A DNA stretch of 64,000 nt from Puccinia triticina (GCF_026914185.1 NC_070562.1:124001-188000), one strand, 5' to 3'. Counted from the stretch's first letter, positions 11,149 through 24,602 are shown. Translations and numbers: made by a program. Notes: a model not told the origin generated them from the letters alone.

Positions 11149-14023
11149 GTCTTATTCATCAACTTGATCAACTAGCGCTTGTGACAGTCAATCTTTTCTA
11201 GTGTGTACATACCTACATCCCCCGAAGAGAGGCTTCAAACAAAGATTCTGGATTTCACGGCATCGCATACTTGCTGAACGAAATCAAGTCAAAACCATGA
11301 GAGGAATGTAGACAAATGATAAAATAACTGCCAGAATCCTCCCAGGGGCGAGGGAAAAATCCATCCCGCCGAGTAGGTACAAAGATGCATGTGTCTGCTT
11401 GGTTAGCCAGGCACCCAATTGGGAAGTGCGATAGCTGAGGGTGATCATCCCGCAGGCACATATTCAGCTAAGGTGGATTGGGCAAAACTGGAATTGCTTT
11501 GGTTATATTCAGCCCACCCCTGCCAAGATATGATTAACACCGAGCAGTGCCTACCCTCACTATGCTCAAGCAATGCTGTTGCTCGATAACAAGAAAATCC
11601 ATCACTACATAACAGTCTTGTACTGTTTTCTTTTTGAAGCCACCCCAACCAATCGCCGAGGCTAGATTGTTCTAGCTGGAGTGCTGAGAAGGGGATGGAC
11701 TGATCATGAGCACAACGATTCCCCGGATGTCTATCTGAGTTAGCGTCTTGTGATGTTCTTCTGATAAGAACGGCCGGGCCGGTCAAGAGTCAGCTTGGAG
11801 AAAGATACATAGATACATGCATACATAAAAGCCGCCACTACTGGCCATTTGGCGCGATGGATGTATCCTTGAGCCGGCCGATTGTAATTACCCAGATCTT
11901 GCGGTGTGTTGTGGACTGTTTAGCGAGCGGCTGAAGCCACAATCTCTGCCACTTGGCACTGCCTGCCGGTAGATACCCCGCACTCCTCTAGCCTCCTCTC
12001 AAAACCCTCCGCTCTCACCTCTTGCCATCATATCGCCTCTTTATTTTCCCCTTCTTCTTCTTCTTCTTCTTCTTCAGACAGAAAAAGGAACTTTGTCCAA
12101 GCACAACCCAACAGAACAGCGCCCGAAACGTGGCTACGCCCGTGTACAAACCAGGACCCCTGAGCTCCTCTTACAGGCACCTCCCACCCCCCCCCCCCCC
12201 CACCCCCGGTTTGGTGACGACTATGACGATCCAAAAGCCTTCCCGCATCGTTTATTTGCACGATCTCAATGGTTGATGGTGATGGAGATTGCATTTTCCA
12301 GTGAAGATGTTAAGATTGGATTGCAGTGAACATGTTAAGATAAATAGGTTAGATACACCAACACAGATACATACGCATTGACATATTTAAATAAATGAAC
12401 AAATTGACCATAAATATTTAGATATGAGATAACTTGACCTCTGTAACCCAAACATGGCCGTAGTAAGACGATTCCGTAAGACACAGAAATTTGCTTGAAA
12501 TGTAAATATAACTTTTAACCAGCCATCCTCTCCCGGCCTTTAGCGCATGGAGGGGCAAGCAGATAGTATACATACAGAATCAATCTGGTTGGCTGTTCTA
12601 GATATTTATTGTAAATAAACGTATGCACTGGGTGAGCTTGTATGACGGTGGTTTGCCTCTTTTTTCATGCTCTCTCCTTGTCGGTTGAGATTGGAGCGCT
12701 TTTGGATATGCCAAGTTCTGTTTGAGATTCAAGCGCCCCTTGTCTTATTTGTAATACGTACGATGGATTCCAAACAGCGGGTTGGTTGCAACTCTCAAGA
12801 GCTTGTTGGTGAAGGAGATGAGATCCAGTCGGAATGAGCTGAAGTTGAGGATGAACCCTGTATCTGATGATGCATACATCATATATCTTGATCCTGCAGC
12901 CCAGATCCTTTTTTTTTTCTTCTTTCCCTTTTCTTTGAATTCGAGCCAGAAAGAAAGAAAGGAAACCACCGGCAGCTGGAAAGTGAGGGGTTTTGTGGTT
13001 GGCGTTAGGGTCTCGGAAGTATGTATACGATAAGATGAAGATTGGCGATAGAGATAATATTTATTTATGTGTATTGGTTTATGATATTATTTATTATTTA
13101 CCAGATATTATGATTGTTGGAATGGGTTCATGATTTGAGTTCAACCGCGTCCCGGCTCAAAGCGCTGTCGATGTCAATGCTTGTGAAGCCTTGGGAATCA
13201 GAAGCTGTAAGGAAAGGAGCTCAATCGAGTCGGAGTCCCACACACATCTCGTGATACATATAGTCGTTTGAGTTTGGGGGGTGGAAGAGAGAGAGAGAGA
13301 TGGGTTGATTGGTGTCTACTGCATCGCAGGGGAGTTGAGCGAGCCGGCTTGTTGTATGTATTACTTTTACAACTTGAAGTGACCGTGTGGATTGAGGTGC
13401 TGGCGAAGGTGTGATTTGTGGGTGTTTAGTCCGGTACAGGTCGATCTGGAAAGTGCGCTGAGATTGATGGTTGCTGTATTCAGAGTTTTAATGCATTGTT
13501 ACAGGCTGGCAGTGGCAGGCTGGTTTCACCTTTTGTATTTTGTACATGCCGACACCAAAACACGGCAGAAATCTCTAAAAAAAGTATAAAAAACAGCTAC
13601 AGGACGGTCGATCACTCTCCGCCCCGATTCCCGAGCAGATAGTATACTCGCCCTCTACCTTCCGCCAGCTCTGGATGGTCAGCAGCCCTTTCCCTCTCCC
13701 GATCTGGATACTGCATATTGCAGTTTGCAAGCACGATCGAGCTTCTTCTTCTACTACATCATAGCTGGGCAAGTGCAGGCACGGCCAGTCGAGGGCCTGG
13801 CTGAAGAGGCTGCCGAGTGCTTGATGCCATTATAGATTTCGTTCTGTTGTACTGTTGTTGTATTATCGTCGATCAGCGCTGGTTTGAGTTGGCTTGTGCT
13901 GTGAGTGTGGTGTTCTGAGTTCTTCTCTCCGATTTTTTGTGATTCGCCTGCCGATGGCATCCCATTCCCATGAGCTGGTGAGTCCCTCTTCGTATTTTAT
14001 TTCGTGAGTCCTTCCCCCGCCAG

Positions 14024-14059
<36 letters not shown>

Positions 14060-14428
14060 CCCTCGCGCTGCCGCCCCCAGCCACTCACTGCCCACTGCCA
14101 GGCTCGAGCACTGAGCCCATCCAGCTCCTCGGCGGCGGCTTGTCGTGCGCTGCCGAGTCCGCCAACTTCCTCCACCTCCCTCTCGCCTGCTTCCCTCTCC
14201 TCCCGCTTCCTCCTCCGCCGCACTCTGCCCGTTCCACTCGATCGGCCACGGCCCACCATCCACTCACTTCACTCTCCCTCTGCAGCCCTTCTTCCCCTAT
14301 CACGCCCAAGCGCAAACTCGCTCCCTCTCCCCCGTCAAGCAAGTCAGCTTACTCATCCATCCACCCGCTCTCTTCTCCGCTGTCTCCACCCCCACCCCTG
14401 TCAGCCCACCCAGGCCAGCATCCTCGCC
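11149..14428. other. Long intergenic region, no supported gene
   Basis: This 3.3-kb region holds the 3' flank of the DLT1-like gene and the 5' flank of the transcription factor. Features seen are CTT runs near 12050-12076, a C-run at 12188-12202, an A/T-rich part at 12330-13140 and a pyrimidine-rich, GC-richer stretch from about 13990 to 14428, which is probably the 5' UTR or promoter of the transcription factor. Short reading frames in several directions have no recognisable content. Confidence 0.45.
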
Positions 14429-17400
14429 ATGGACCAGGCTGACAGCCTCCCCGAGCACCACCACCACCACCACCACCACCACCACCATTCTCAGTCGCAG
14501 CCGCAGGAACAGCCCTATCAGCAGCAGCAGCAGCCACTCCACTCCCCACAGTCCTTCTCTCTCTCCTCCTCGCAGCCCGCCATGTCCCCCTCTGGACAAA
14601 CCACCTCAACCCTGGCCAGCTTCACCCCCCATCCCGATGACCATCGCCGCCGCAAGAGGAACCGCACAATGCAATCCTGCCTGCCCTGCCACACAAACAA
14701 ACGCAAGTCAGTCCCATCCACCCACCCACCCACACGCATACACACCCATCCACGCTCAAGTCCGACAGTTTCATTGACTTGCCCCCCCCCCCCCCCCCCC
14801 TTGCCTTTCCGGATCACAGGTGCAACCGAGGACGGCCGTGCGAGCGATGCACCTCGCTCGGGATCACTGGAAATTGCGTCTACGAGACCGAGGATCCAAG
14901 CGTGATCAAGTAGGTTTATCATTGATTATTATTGATGATTATCCTTATTATTACTATCATTACTATCCTTATTATGATATATATATCTATCTATCTATCT
15001 ATCTATCTATCTACCTATCTATCTGCCTACCCCAAATGTCCCCCACCCCCATCTCTCTACCTGTCCATCATTCATTATTATCATCACTACAACAATGCCC
15101 CTCCAACAATGTTTTGTTTGCAACAACTCAATTCATGCCCCTTTCGATCTCTTTCCAGAAAGATTGACCTCAAAGACCCCGCATGCGAGATTGCCCGTCT
15201 GCGGGATCGTATTGCTGAACTCGAAGGGGTCGTCCGGATCCTTAAGGGAAGACCCCATCCCAAGCAACAGCGTCACCCTAATGGTTCCATCGGAGCCCAA
15301 TCCAGTCTGAATAGCCCAACCCTCGGTCCATCAAGTCCAACTTTCTCTCGCTCCCACTCTCAATCTCTTGGTGCCTGGAGCATCCAAGATGACGGTAATC
15401 ATCCAATGTTAGACCTCTTCCAATCTTCTTCTTCTCATCGGAATCGGGACAATGACAGCTCTGAGCCCGTCTCACCATCCTTTGGTGGCCTGAACTATAG
15501 CCATACGCGCCCGACGAGAAGTTCAAGCTTCAGGACCGATCTGGGCTCACTAGTCGAAGATCTCAAAGAAAACCAACGCCTCGAAAATATACCCTATCTC
15601 CGACAGTCAAGTTGTCCACCCGGAATGAAATGCTATGGAGAAGATCAGAACGTGATCGAGGACGACGAAGATGGCCGGAAGATGTTTCTCGGACACGCAG
15701 CAGGGGGATCACTGCTGCGAAAGGTCAGGAATTTCTTTGTTCTTCTTTTCCCTTGACTTATATAATAAAACTGATCTTCGCGTGTTTGACCTGCCCAGCT
15801 CCAAGGTCTAACCTCTCCCGAGCTCAAACCTCATACCTTGGACTCTGACACCAGCCCGCCACGAAACGAAATGATTACTGCAAAAGTGGCCTACATGGGT
15901 CTTTTTGGTGGTAAAATCGGAAAGCGCTGGGCCTTCGAAACACCCGGATCAGTCACTAGCAGTTCAGATATGAGAAATGTATTACTAGATGCTTTGCCTT
16001 CCACAGCGTGCGCCCAACAGTAAGTACCTCATTTAGTGAGATAGTGGACGAGGAAGTCAAAAATCCTGACCGCATCCTTTTCCCGGCAGGCTTTTGGAAG
16101 CATTTCTTCAGGACGTGGATTGTTTTTACCAGTAAGCATGAATTCTATCTCTCAATTTGACAAGCATCAGACAACTAATCTCAGCTTACCACAGCGCATG
16201 GCATACCCCAACAATCATCGATCTATACCAGGGATTCTTCTCGTCATCAAGGTCGGAACAGGAGCGACTACCTTTCAGCAAATTGAGTGTTATCCTCAGC
16301 ATTCTCACCGCTACCTCCGACCTTGCGAGTCATATCATAGATGCCCCTCCAATGATGGTCGGGGAGGCCAAGGAAGACTACCAGAAGAGGTTGAAAACAT
16401 GGCGTTTCTCCTTCTCCAACAAGCTTGGTGAGTTTTTCCCGCTTTTCCCTTTGCTCACCGGTCTACCCTATCTTTCTCATCCGTTTTTTTCTTTTTCTTT
16501 TGTGTCGAGCAGCCTCCTGTACGGTCCATTCTCTCAAACTAGCCTCCTATTTGGGGCACCCATCGATCGAGTGCATCCAAGCTCAATTATTGCTCGTCCT
16601 TTACATGGTCAATAACGATCGTTGCACTGGTAGGCTTAAAATCACCTCCCAACTAAACTCTTCAGTCAGCCATTCTAATCGAACTTGGTCCTGTCATAGA
16701 TGCGTGGTGCTTTATTGGCGGCGTAATCAAACAGGCTCAGTGTTTGGGCTTACACATCGACCCATCAAAACTCAATCCACATATGCCCGTCCTTGAGCAG
16801 GAATTACGTCGCCGGGTTTGGTGGTCAGTTCAGACGTGGGATGTCTTCCTAGGCATTGCATTTGGATGGCCAGCTGGTGTCACCTTGAGTGATTCCGATC
16901 TCCCCTCCGATCGAACTGAGGACAGTTTGATGGGACAAGCTCTGGCTACCCCTCCCAGCCTACCTCCACAAGGTGTCACAGAGCTAACGTTTCATGTCTT
17001 CAACTGGTAAACCGCACCCAAAGACATCTGTTCAGGCTTCCGTTGGACACTGATATCATCTTGCTTGCTCTTTCTTTCAGGGAGACTTGCCTTTACGCTC
17101 GTAACATGATGGATAGAATCTTTGGACAAGCTTCGTGGGGCTGGTGCAAGACATCAGAGCCACCGAAGGGGCCAAAGTACGAACATGTCGTCGAATTGGA
17201 TACGACCATCAAGGTATTGTCGAATCATTGTACGGACTCCTCCCTTAGCCGACAGGTACTTATTTGATTTTGTTACTATTGTTTTTTGCGCTAGACATGG
17301 TATAACCGTGTGCCAGCTGCGATGAGATTTGAACCAGACCCAATCGAAGAGTACTCAGCCACCAAGCCAAGCGGGTCCTTTCAGCAGACGACCAGTCAAG

Positions 17401-18764
17401 TTTTTCAACCCTCGTCCACTGGTGTGGGTATAGATGATATTCGGCGGCGTGAACCGATGCTGGCCAAACAGGCACTCTTATTATCGATATCTCAGAATAC
17501 AATCCTTTTGCTGCTACATCGCCCGTTCCTTAGCCTCTCATTGGAAAATTCAGCCGGTGCCACAGGACACCAAATGTCGGAGGAGCAATGCGTCAGGTCA
17601 TCTCAAGTGATCATCGAGGCCCAACGTTTGCTTGTAGAGCTCTTCCCGGCAACTCGAAGGATGTGGTACGGCTGGTACCTCACATTTCATGCTGCAATGA
17701 CATGTGCTTGGATATCCCTTCTTCGCACTCCAACCCATCCGATGTCTGGCCTGTCGCGGAAATGTATCACTTTGGGAATCGAAACCTTTGAGCTGGCTAT
17801 CAAGACGCCCGAGAGCTTGCCCGAAAACTACCTTCGTGCCTGCTCTCAGCTACGAGCCATCCGAAATTACAGTAATCGCAAATTGAATCCTCCCAAGGCA
17901 ATCACTTATTCCACGCATGTCTTCGGGCCCACGAGCTCTATCTCACCACTTGCTTATAGCCTTGCCCCTCGCGCCATGAGTACGCTTGCTAGAAATATCG
18001 ACAAGTATCCAAACTTTGTAGAGCCTTCGGCCCGACTAAACTTCGGAAACGAGCAACATATGATTGTCTTCGACGACCCGGCGAGCTCTTCACACTCTTT
18101 AACATCCAAAGCATCATCCTATCCCAAGGAGTCCTCCTCCCATCATAGTTCCTTATCAAACTCTGATGACAAAGCAAGCTGTTTAGACGAACCAAGTTCA
18201 GATCCCCAACTCCACGCCCCAGTCCACCATCCACCATTCCGCTTTGACTCGAATAACCAGCAAACTTTTACGCGGTTCACGCGATCCGCGGAAGTTGGAA
18301 GTCAGGATCACAATAACGATTTTTCTGTCGGCTCTGATCCTTTGCACCGATCTTCTGATTCCTCAACCAAGCATCGGTCCCATCTCGCTCATCCGGGATC
18401 CATGCACCCTCTCGACTCTTATTCCACCATCGGCCATTTGACTCAGCCGCAACTCCCTCCAATCCATGGATTTTCCTCTCCCGCCTCCGGTTCTGGCATC
18501 GGCTTTTGTTCGGGGACCGCCTCTAGTACGGCGCCCCCGCTCTATGCGGCCCAATATGCAATGAACTCTCTTCAATACCAAGACGTCAACGTGAATATGA
18601 ACGTTCCCCTCTCGATGTTGGTCATGCATCATGTCAACTCGGCTGAAGAACATGGCGAATCCCATCATCCCAACGAGCATTATTCGTATGACTCGGTGGG
18701 ACAGATCCGAGAGGAAAACCCGGCCAATAACTTACTTTTTGGGAGCTATCTTGGGGAAAATTGA
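14429..18764 (+). CDS. Zn(II)2Cys6 transcription factor with fungal-specific regulatory domain
   Basis: Ten exons give 1151 residues: 14429-14706, 14820-14909, 15159-15723, 15799-16019, 16090-16131, 16195-16427, 16513-16629, 16700-17006, 17081-17213 and 17295-18764. An 11-His run (residues 10-20) and a Gln-rich part precede the zinc cluster, whose six cysteines are Cys84, 87, 94, 100, 103 and 112, the second half on exon 2. A short linker and coiled coil (CEIARLRDRIAELEG) follow, as in dimerising GAL4-type factors. The middle of the protein is the fungal transcription factor domain, recognisable by the LGLHIDP and RRRVWWSVQTWDVFLG segments. The Ser/His-rich C-terminal ~270 residues are low-complexity. 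It is expected to act in the nucleus as a DNA-binding regulator; the target pathway cannot be told from sequence. Confidence 0.93.
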
Positions 18765-19270
18765 CCGACTCTGTGTAAATATTAGCTGGCCTTGGCGATC
18801 CACTTCATCTTGCTCTCTCCATCTTGTTTTCACTCTTATCCGGATGCAGCATTGGCAATGTTCTTGTGATTTTATGAATTGGTCATTGATCTATCTTCTT
18901 CTATATTGTACCGGGAAAAAACAATTCAAGGGACTTCATGCTAACATAGCTAGTCAGATGGCTATTTCCTTCTTCTTGTTCTTCTTCTTCCTCTTCTCAT
19001 TCTACAATCTTGGTTCATCCTTCACCAGTGGATTCACACATATGTAATACGTCCCTTGATCAATTGGTCGATCTTATTATGCTATTATTCTGTTTCTGTC
19101 TTCTCCCCATATCAAACTGCCCCGTTTATCTTCAGAAGCTGTTTCATCATTGATCATCATCTTCTAAAAACTTGACACACTATAGATCTATCTATTGCTT
19201 TGTTTCTTCCCTTCTGGGTTCTCTATTCTTCATCCGTTGTTCTTTTACATATTTATACAAAACTATATAA

Positions 19271-19316
<46 letters not shown>

Positions 19317-19648
19317 ACATATGTACCTTCTTAATCTGTTTCAATCTGTTTTGGATTGTCTTTTCTTCGTGACATTTGGCTATAATGGAAAAAAGGGGAC
19401 CAATTGTGATGAATGGATGTTTTTTTTTGTATGTATCTATAGTCCACACAAACACTGAAACATGCATGGTTAATTTATACATTCATAGATCTGTTTGTTA
19501 TATATATATTTTCAATGGATAATCAAGACAATTGTATACCTTATTGCTGAGCCTTTGGAATGCTATTGGAGAGTTGAGGCCCTTGAGGTGCATCCAGCTT
19601 CATTGGGGGCTGTCAAACAATATAAAGCTGTGTTCCATCATCATGGTG
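18765..19648. other. 3' flank of the transcription factor gene with AT repeat
   Basis: Pyrimidine-rich 3' flanking sequence, then an alternating TA tract at about 19264-19314, then AT-rich DNA. No gene is seen. Confidence 0.5.
19264..19314. repeat. (TA)n microsatellite
   Basis: A nearly pure alternating AT tract, of which about 35 bp are uninterrupted. Confidence 0.9.
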
Positions 19649-19761
19649 ACAGGGTGGCCAAGTGGTTAAGGCAGCAGTTTTGAATTATGGTGTGTGCCTG
19701 GGGGATCATCAACATTCTAGCTATTTCACTTTGTGAGTGTGAGTTCAAACCTCACTCCTGT
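19649..19761 (+). repeat. tRNA-like SINE head (Ser/Leu-type)
   Basis: The stretch has an internal Pol III A box (TGGCCAAGTGG) and B box (GAGTTCAAACC). A T-arm-like stem GTGAG..CTCAC is followed by TCCTGT, which pairs with ACAGGG at the start. The anticodon stem does not pair, and the D-to-T spacing of about 80 nt is too long for a mature tRNA. I therefore read it as a tRNA-derived SINE or decayed tRNA, not a working gene. Confidence 0.5.
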
Positions 19762-20199
19762 GGAGAATTATTTTTGCTTGTCTGTCCCTCCAGATACATC
19801 AAGAGCAACTCTTGCCATGATTGGGTTACAGTGATGTGTGCATGGTAACTGATTTTGTGGTGCTAAGGAATTTTTATCTTGTGTGGATTGGTGCTTTTGT
19901 TTTGTTCAGTCCAGCAGCTACAGACTACATATGTAAGCCCGCCAGATCTATGTCCCCCACAAGGAATGGTTTCTGGAAGTGATCAAAAATCTCTTTTTGT
20001 GGTGTTGAACAACAGAGTACCATTTAGAAATTTTTGGCCAGTTTGCAAGAAATGCTTTGAAAAATTAGGAGATTGCACCACGTACTGGCCCACTTTGGCA
20101 GATTTCATGCAAAATCTCCTAATTTTTCAAAACCATATTCTTGCACAAAGTGGACAGGAAATTCTGAAACACTTGAATATATATCCATAATGATCTAGT

Positions 20200-20460
20200 A
20201 ATTATTTGGAATCTTTGACATGCAGGAACAAGAATTCCAGGTCCCCAAATGACTGTACTTGTTTTGCTTCTTAATGGGTGTTTTGAGTATACAAGAAGTG
20301 AAAAGACTCCCCAAATAAGGAAATAGGACAACCAGAGATTCACCAAAACAAAACAAAAAGCTCAAAAAACTTGCTTCCTTCACCCGCAGAGCAAGAAATG
20401 CACGCACTGCACAGTGTGCAAAGAGTTTCTTGCAGTGTGCAAAGAAAGTCCCTAAAATCA
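20200..20460 (-). repeat. Dispersed repeat, copy 1 of 3
   Basis: Contains the AATTCCAGGTCCCCAAATG block and the GCAAAGAGTTTCTTGCAGTG-type block. Both also occur at 48400-48640 in the same orientation and at 41700-41940 inverted. Just upstream, 20058-20130 is a small palindrome around TTAGGAGATT..AATCTCCTAA. The family is unknown. Confidence 0.6.
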
Positions 20461-20735
20461 TCACAAAAATTAAGACATATGGCTCTTAATTTATTTTACT
20501 CTAGACTTGTAGTTCTAGAAAGATTTAAATGTGTAGTTCTAAATAGTTTTTACTCCAAACATGTAGCTCTTGAGTAGGCTTGAGTTCATGTAATTATCTG
20601 TCACAAGTGTGACAGGTCAGCTTGATTTATATTTCCACCTGAAAAATTAAATCAGGAGTCAGTGCAATTTCTTCTGTTGAACACCCTCAACTTGTCAAGA
20701 AGTCATCAAGAAAATCAAGTAACCTATAAGCTCCT

Positions 20736-20807
20736 CTTTCACAACCCCTTCCTCATCATCTTTCACAACCCCTTTCTCATCATCTTTCACAACCCCTTCC
20801 TCATCAG
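20736..20807 (+). repeat. 24-bp tandem repeat, three units
   Basis: Three near-identical copies of a unit starting CTTTCACAACCCCTT and ending CTCATCAT. Confidence 0.85.
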
Positions 20808-22865
20808 GAGCTTCAACACATGTTACTGAATTTCACAATAACATCTTGATGATGCGAGCAGCTCCAACTAATGCAAGGAGCAAAAGTAGGTTCAAGGATA
20901 ATCCCACCCAAAGGTCTCTGTCCAAGAGAATCACATCAAGAGCCAAAAGTAAGCAGAGTGATTATGCTCAAGGACAGCTGATCAGATAGTAGCTAATTCC
21001 CTATCCAAGGCACAGGCCTATCTGAGTAAGGACCTCAGTAGTCTCCTGTCTGTAAAAGGTGGCATGTTAGCTAACACTATCCTTGTTTAATCAGATTAGA
21101 TTGCTCCAATCCCCTGAAATTTCAGTTAAAAGTTTCTATTCTCACTTATATTTTCTTCAAGTACAGAGTGGTCAATCTCCTCCTCTTAGGTAAAATAAGC
21201 TTGTCATTTCATAATCTGTTATTTTTAAATATGAATAAAAACAGTTTTCTAACTAAGAAATAAATCTTAGTCCTTCATAATCTTTCACATACAACATACC
21301 TTAGATAAGCTGATGTTGCATCTACTGCACATCCTACAGTGGTTAAGCCATATAATCTTTACATTCTCTTCATTATTTTCATATCATTGAGTTGCTCCCT
21401 TTACTTTCTCTTTATGATTTGTAATTTTTTCATTCTGTGCTTGAGAGAAATCCAATAAAAGCCAACATTACCAACACATTTCCTCTTCATCCTCAGATAC
21501 ATATCTGAATCACTTCCTGTACACTATGAAAAGAAAAATCAAGAAACTGAAGCCAGTTGATATGCAATATTACAAAGTTGCCTTTGTATTATAAACTGGC
21601 AGGATTTTCACGGGTTTTTTCATAGTGGAAGATTGCAAGCTCACAATCAATAACCAAATCACTGTCATAGCACCGTCTTTGAATTTATCATATCATCATC
21701 CAAATTTCACTACCAAGACACCAGCTGACAAATTCACTGCAAGAATATCTTGTGCAACTGATGCCATTCCACATGCAAGATGCTCCTGTGTAATGGTTGT
21801 TGTAGTGTTGGCCAAGGAATCAAAATTTGTTTTTGTGCAGATGTGACTGTGCATTGAAGATTGGTGAACAAAAAACTTTTGACAAAGGCTTTTGTAGCAC
21901 CACAAGCTTCTTTGGAGCTCTTGAATTTCAACTGGCATCAATTCACAAGCTATAATTGCAGTGATTCTGATCAGATAGTACCAGTTTGATAAAACACTGA
22001 TAACTCATCAGGAAGGGCTCCTGAATATATTTCTTTAATGATGAAGCCCTAGAGTAGAAGGTATTTTTTGGGGTCCTTTAAGGTTTGCTATGTAGCATTG
22101 TAGCTTCATGGCTGTTAAGGTACCACATCAAATTGCTTGAGGGTGGAGGCTGACCCAACCACTGTAAGGATTGATTGAGTCTCAAAAATGGAAATTTTCT
22201 GATACTATCAATCACGGAGAGGGATATCCAACTGACTAGAGCTGGACTCTATTACTCACTGGCGGGTACTAGGCACCTGTGGGAGTGTTTTTGAACCCAC
22301 CAATGGGTGCCAGGTGCTGGTGCAGGTTTCTGGTCTGGGCGGAAATTCAGGTACCTGCACCAGCCATGGGGACCTGGATGTGAAGTGCTAGCTCTAGAAG
22401 TGACACTATGTTCAAGTACTGTGATTGGATTTTGCATCAAGATATGAAAATCCCACATATAGAATTTCTGAAAAAAGTGATGATCATCTTCACAATGAGC
22501 AACACTTGTACTAGGGGTGGGCCCTGGGTCTTCCTGGCCTTCCGTGGTGATTGTCTTTGGGCCAGGCGTCATCCTGCCCTCCAACCTTGTTGAGTCAAGT
22601 TATACCCGGATTTTGCCCCAACCAAAAGCCCACCTACGCTCTAGTGAACCGCTGGTGCCAATATTTGTGCATACCTGTTGACACTGTTCTTGGGTCCGAC
22701 TCCCAGCCCTACTAAAAGATAAATTGCTTAAACATTCTTGCACAATTCATCTATTAAAAAATGATTCTCTCAAGGAAAAGATTGCAGTCTATTTCAAGAA
22801 AAGAAAATCCAAAAATGAAAAGCGCTGCTTGCGGTATAGCTCCGAAACGCGCCCTCGCCAAAGAC

Positions 22866-22961
22866 GTCTCCGTGGCGCAATTGGTTAGCGCGTTCGACTG
22901 TTACCGGAGCCACTGGCGGAGTGACATCGAGAGGTTGACAGTTCAATCCTGTCCGGGGACG
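22866..22961 (+). tRNA. trnN-GUU: tRNA-Asn(GUU) with a 22-nt intron
   Basis: All arms fold. The acceptor stem is GTCTCCG with CGGGGAC (one G-T pair), with discriminator G at 22961. The D arm has the sequence TGGCGCAATTGGTTAGCGC. The anticodon stem TTCGA pairs with TCGAG around the loop CTGTTAA, anticodon GTT. The T arm is GACAG-TTCAATC-CTGTC. An intron of 22 nt (22904-22925) lies at the canonical site one base 3' of the anticodon. A T4 run at 22967-22970 can terminate Pol III. The body closely resembles eukaryotic tRNA-Asn. Confidence 0.95.
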
Positions 22962-23467
22962 TTAGCTTTTGCCCCGACCTGTGGGCCCTCCTCGCCACTG
23001 CGTATGGCAAGTCGGGATACCTCAGTGACCACTGCTGATTGACCTGTCGTGTTTAGTTTTGCCTTCCTGATTGCAACGGTCGCAATGCGGAGTTGTCACA
23101 TGCCCTTGCTTGATTTCAGATTGCATCACAAACGCAATTGAAGAGAGATATCAATTACACTGAACATATGCACAAAATATCATGGATTTGCAAAATCGCG
23201 TGACATGAACTATTTTCTCAGCCAGTGTTGCTCAAGCTGAATAGATGCTACAAGATAAGCCGGAAATCGTAAAGCAAATAAAGAAATAGCTGGAAAGGGT
23301 CTGGAGTGCCAGGATTACAAAGTAGTTGAAAAAACGAATTGCGTAATCGGGATAGAGATGGTGGATGGAGTAATGCAAAACCAACAGTGTGGCGCTACAT
23401 GAATGATAAAAAGAGATGACTCATTTGCCCCAAAAAGGTTGACATATGTACAGAGAGAAAAGTCCCC
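22962..23467. other. Spacer between tRNA-Asn and the cyclin gene
   Basis: This holds the 3' flank of the minus-strand cyclin gene. Nothing else was recognised. Confidence 0.5.
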
Positions 23468-24602
23468 TTAAAAATTGGTTGAAGCCCGGAAGTTACCGTA
23501 CCACGATTTCGCCCTCTTGATAACGGTGCTGGTCGAATTCGAAGCGACCTCGGATATTCTGATCTTCTTGTTCTGGGGGCTGTCAGAATCCGGCGACACC
23601 ACATGTCTTGTGTCCAGCCGGATGACGATCGGGCTGCAGAGAGGGGTTGACGGGACTTCCTCGCTGTCGACTGATGTGGTGCGAGTGGTATTGCAAGAGG
23701 CGAGGGAAGGCGCTTGACGGTCCATCAAGCTGGGCTTCTGGCTTGATGGTGTGGGCAGAAACGGGGCACACATGGCCAGAAGGTAATCTTCCTCCACTCG
23801 CAGTTCGTAATCGAGGAGCATCAAAAGCTCTTGTTCCTAAGGGCCGAAAAAATGTCAGCCAATGTCTTCTCGTTGTACTGGATTCTCCGGCCACATACCA
23901 TCAAGTTGACCTCGCTGAGCGTGAAGAGACCACTCCATTTAACCCAGTGAATATTCCTGGGGCAGCAGTCGTTACAGTATTTCGCGGCCGCGATGAGGCA
24001 TGCGAGGAAAAGTCGATGATATGTACACTGCATGCCCTTAGCAGCTTTAGCACCCTTCAACCTTCTGCGAAGTCGGTCGAGGTAGACGAGCGTCACGAGC
24101 AGGGTAGGGGCTTGGGCGTTGGATTGCGAAGCGGTAAGCTTAATGAAAGTGGTTAAAGAAGGAACTGATGAGCCGTTTGAGGCGTCTGGTACGGTAAGGG
24201 AATTCTTTCCAAGAGAATCAGGGGACAGAGATTGGCGGGAGGTGCGTGACATGGGCAGGCGAAATGAAGCTTTGACCGGAGTGCTAGGGGGCGTAGGTAA
24301 TTGGACAGGATCGGTGGGGGTTGCAACTACCGCCAAGGTGCGTTCGGCAACGTATTCTGGGGGTGATTTCTGGTCAGTATGTGTAAAGAGTCAGGTCTAA
24401 GTAGGGCAAACTCACCAATGAGATCATCATTGACTGGTGCCTTCAACAAGCCAAGGAGAACAGGGTCGTGCATGTGACGAGGAATCAGGGACGCAGGGTG
24501 CCTCCGAAGCATATTGGCAGGAATGGGGGCCGGGGCAGAAGATCGATCGTCGGAACCAGCCGATGACATGGAGAGAGTGCTCTTGTTTAGAGAGACGGCC
24601 AT
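23468..24602 (-). CDS. Pcl1/Pcl2-type cyclin (Pho85 cyclin family)
   Basis: Exons on the minus strand are 24602-24416, 24356-23899 and 23836-23468, 337 residues. The junction of exons 1 and 2 uses the second AG (CACCCCCAG), which gives LIEYVAERT; the first AG would break the frame. The cyclin box covers about residues 55-205. It contains SLTTFIKLTASQSN, TLLVTLVYLDRL, YHRLFLACLIAAAKY and the FTLSEVNLMEQELLMLLDYEL helix, which together match Pcl-type cyclins that activate the CDK Pho85/Cdk5 in cell-cycle entry and polarity. The C-terminal tail is Ser/Pro/Thr-rich with SPDSDSP-type CDK sites. The gene has its own long upstream region. Confidence 0.9.

Larger units (their letters stand above)
19762..22865. 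other. Repeat-rich intergenic region, no supported gene
   Basis: AT-rich DNA with transposon remnants, including a repeat copy at 20200-20460 and a 24-bp tandem at 20736-20807. I see no gene. Confidence 0.4.

Noticed and set aside
11445..11786. Minus-strand frame of 113 codons
   Set aside because: No recognisable motif, no splice context, and it lies in the 3' flank of the DLT1-like gene.
12022..12329. Possible short gene after the CTT-run acceptor-like sequence
   Set aside because: The AG after the pyrimidine run looks like a splice acceptor, but I find no matching upstream exon and the frame crosses a C-run; too weak to list.
14300..14609. Minus-strand Gly/Val-rich frames opposite the start of the transcription factor
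   Set aside because: They are the complement of the CAC (His) run and of CT-rich DNA; the plus-strand zinc-cluster model explains the region.
19649..19761. Functional tRNA-Ser or tRNA-Leu gene
   Set aside because: The anticodon stem does not pair and the D-to-T distance is too long; kept as a SINE-like repeat.
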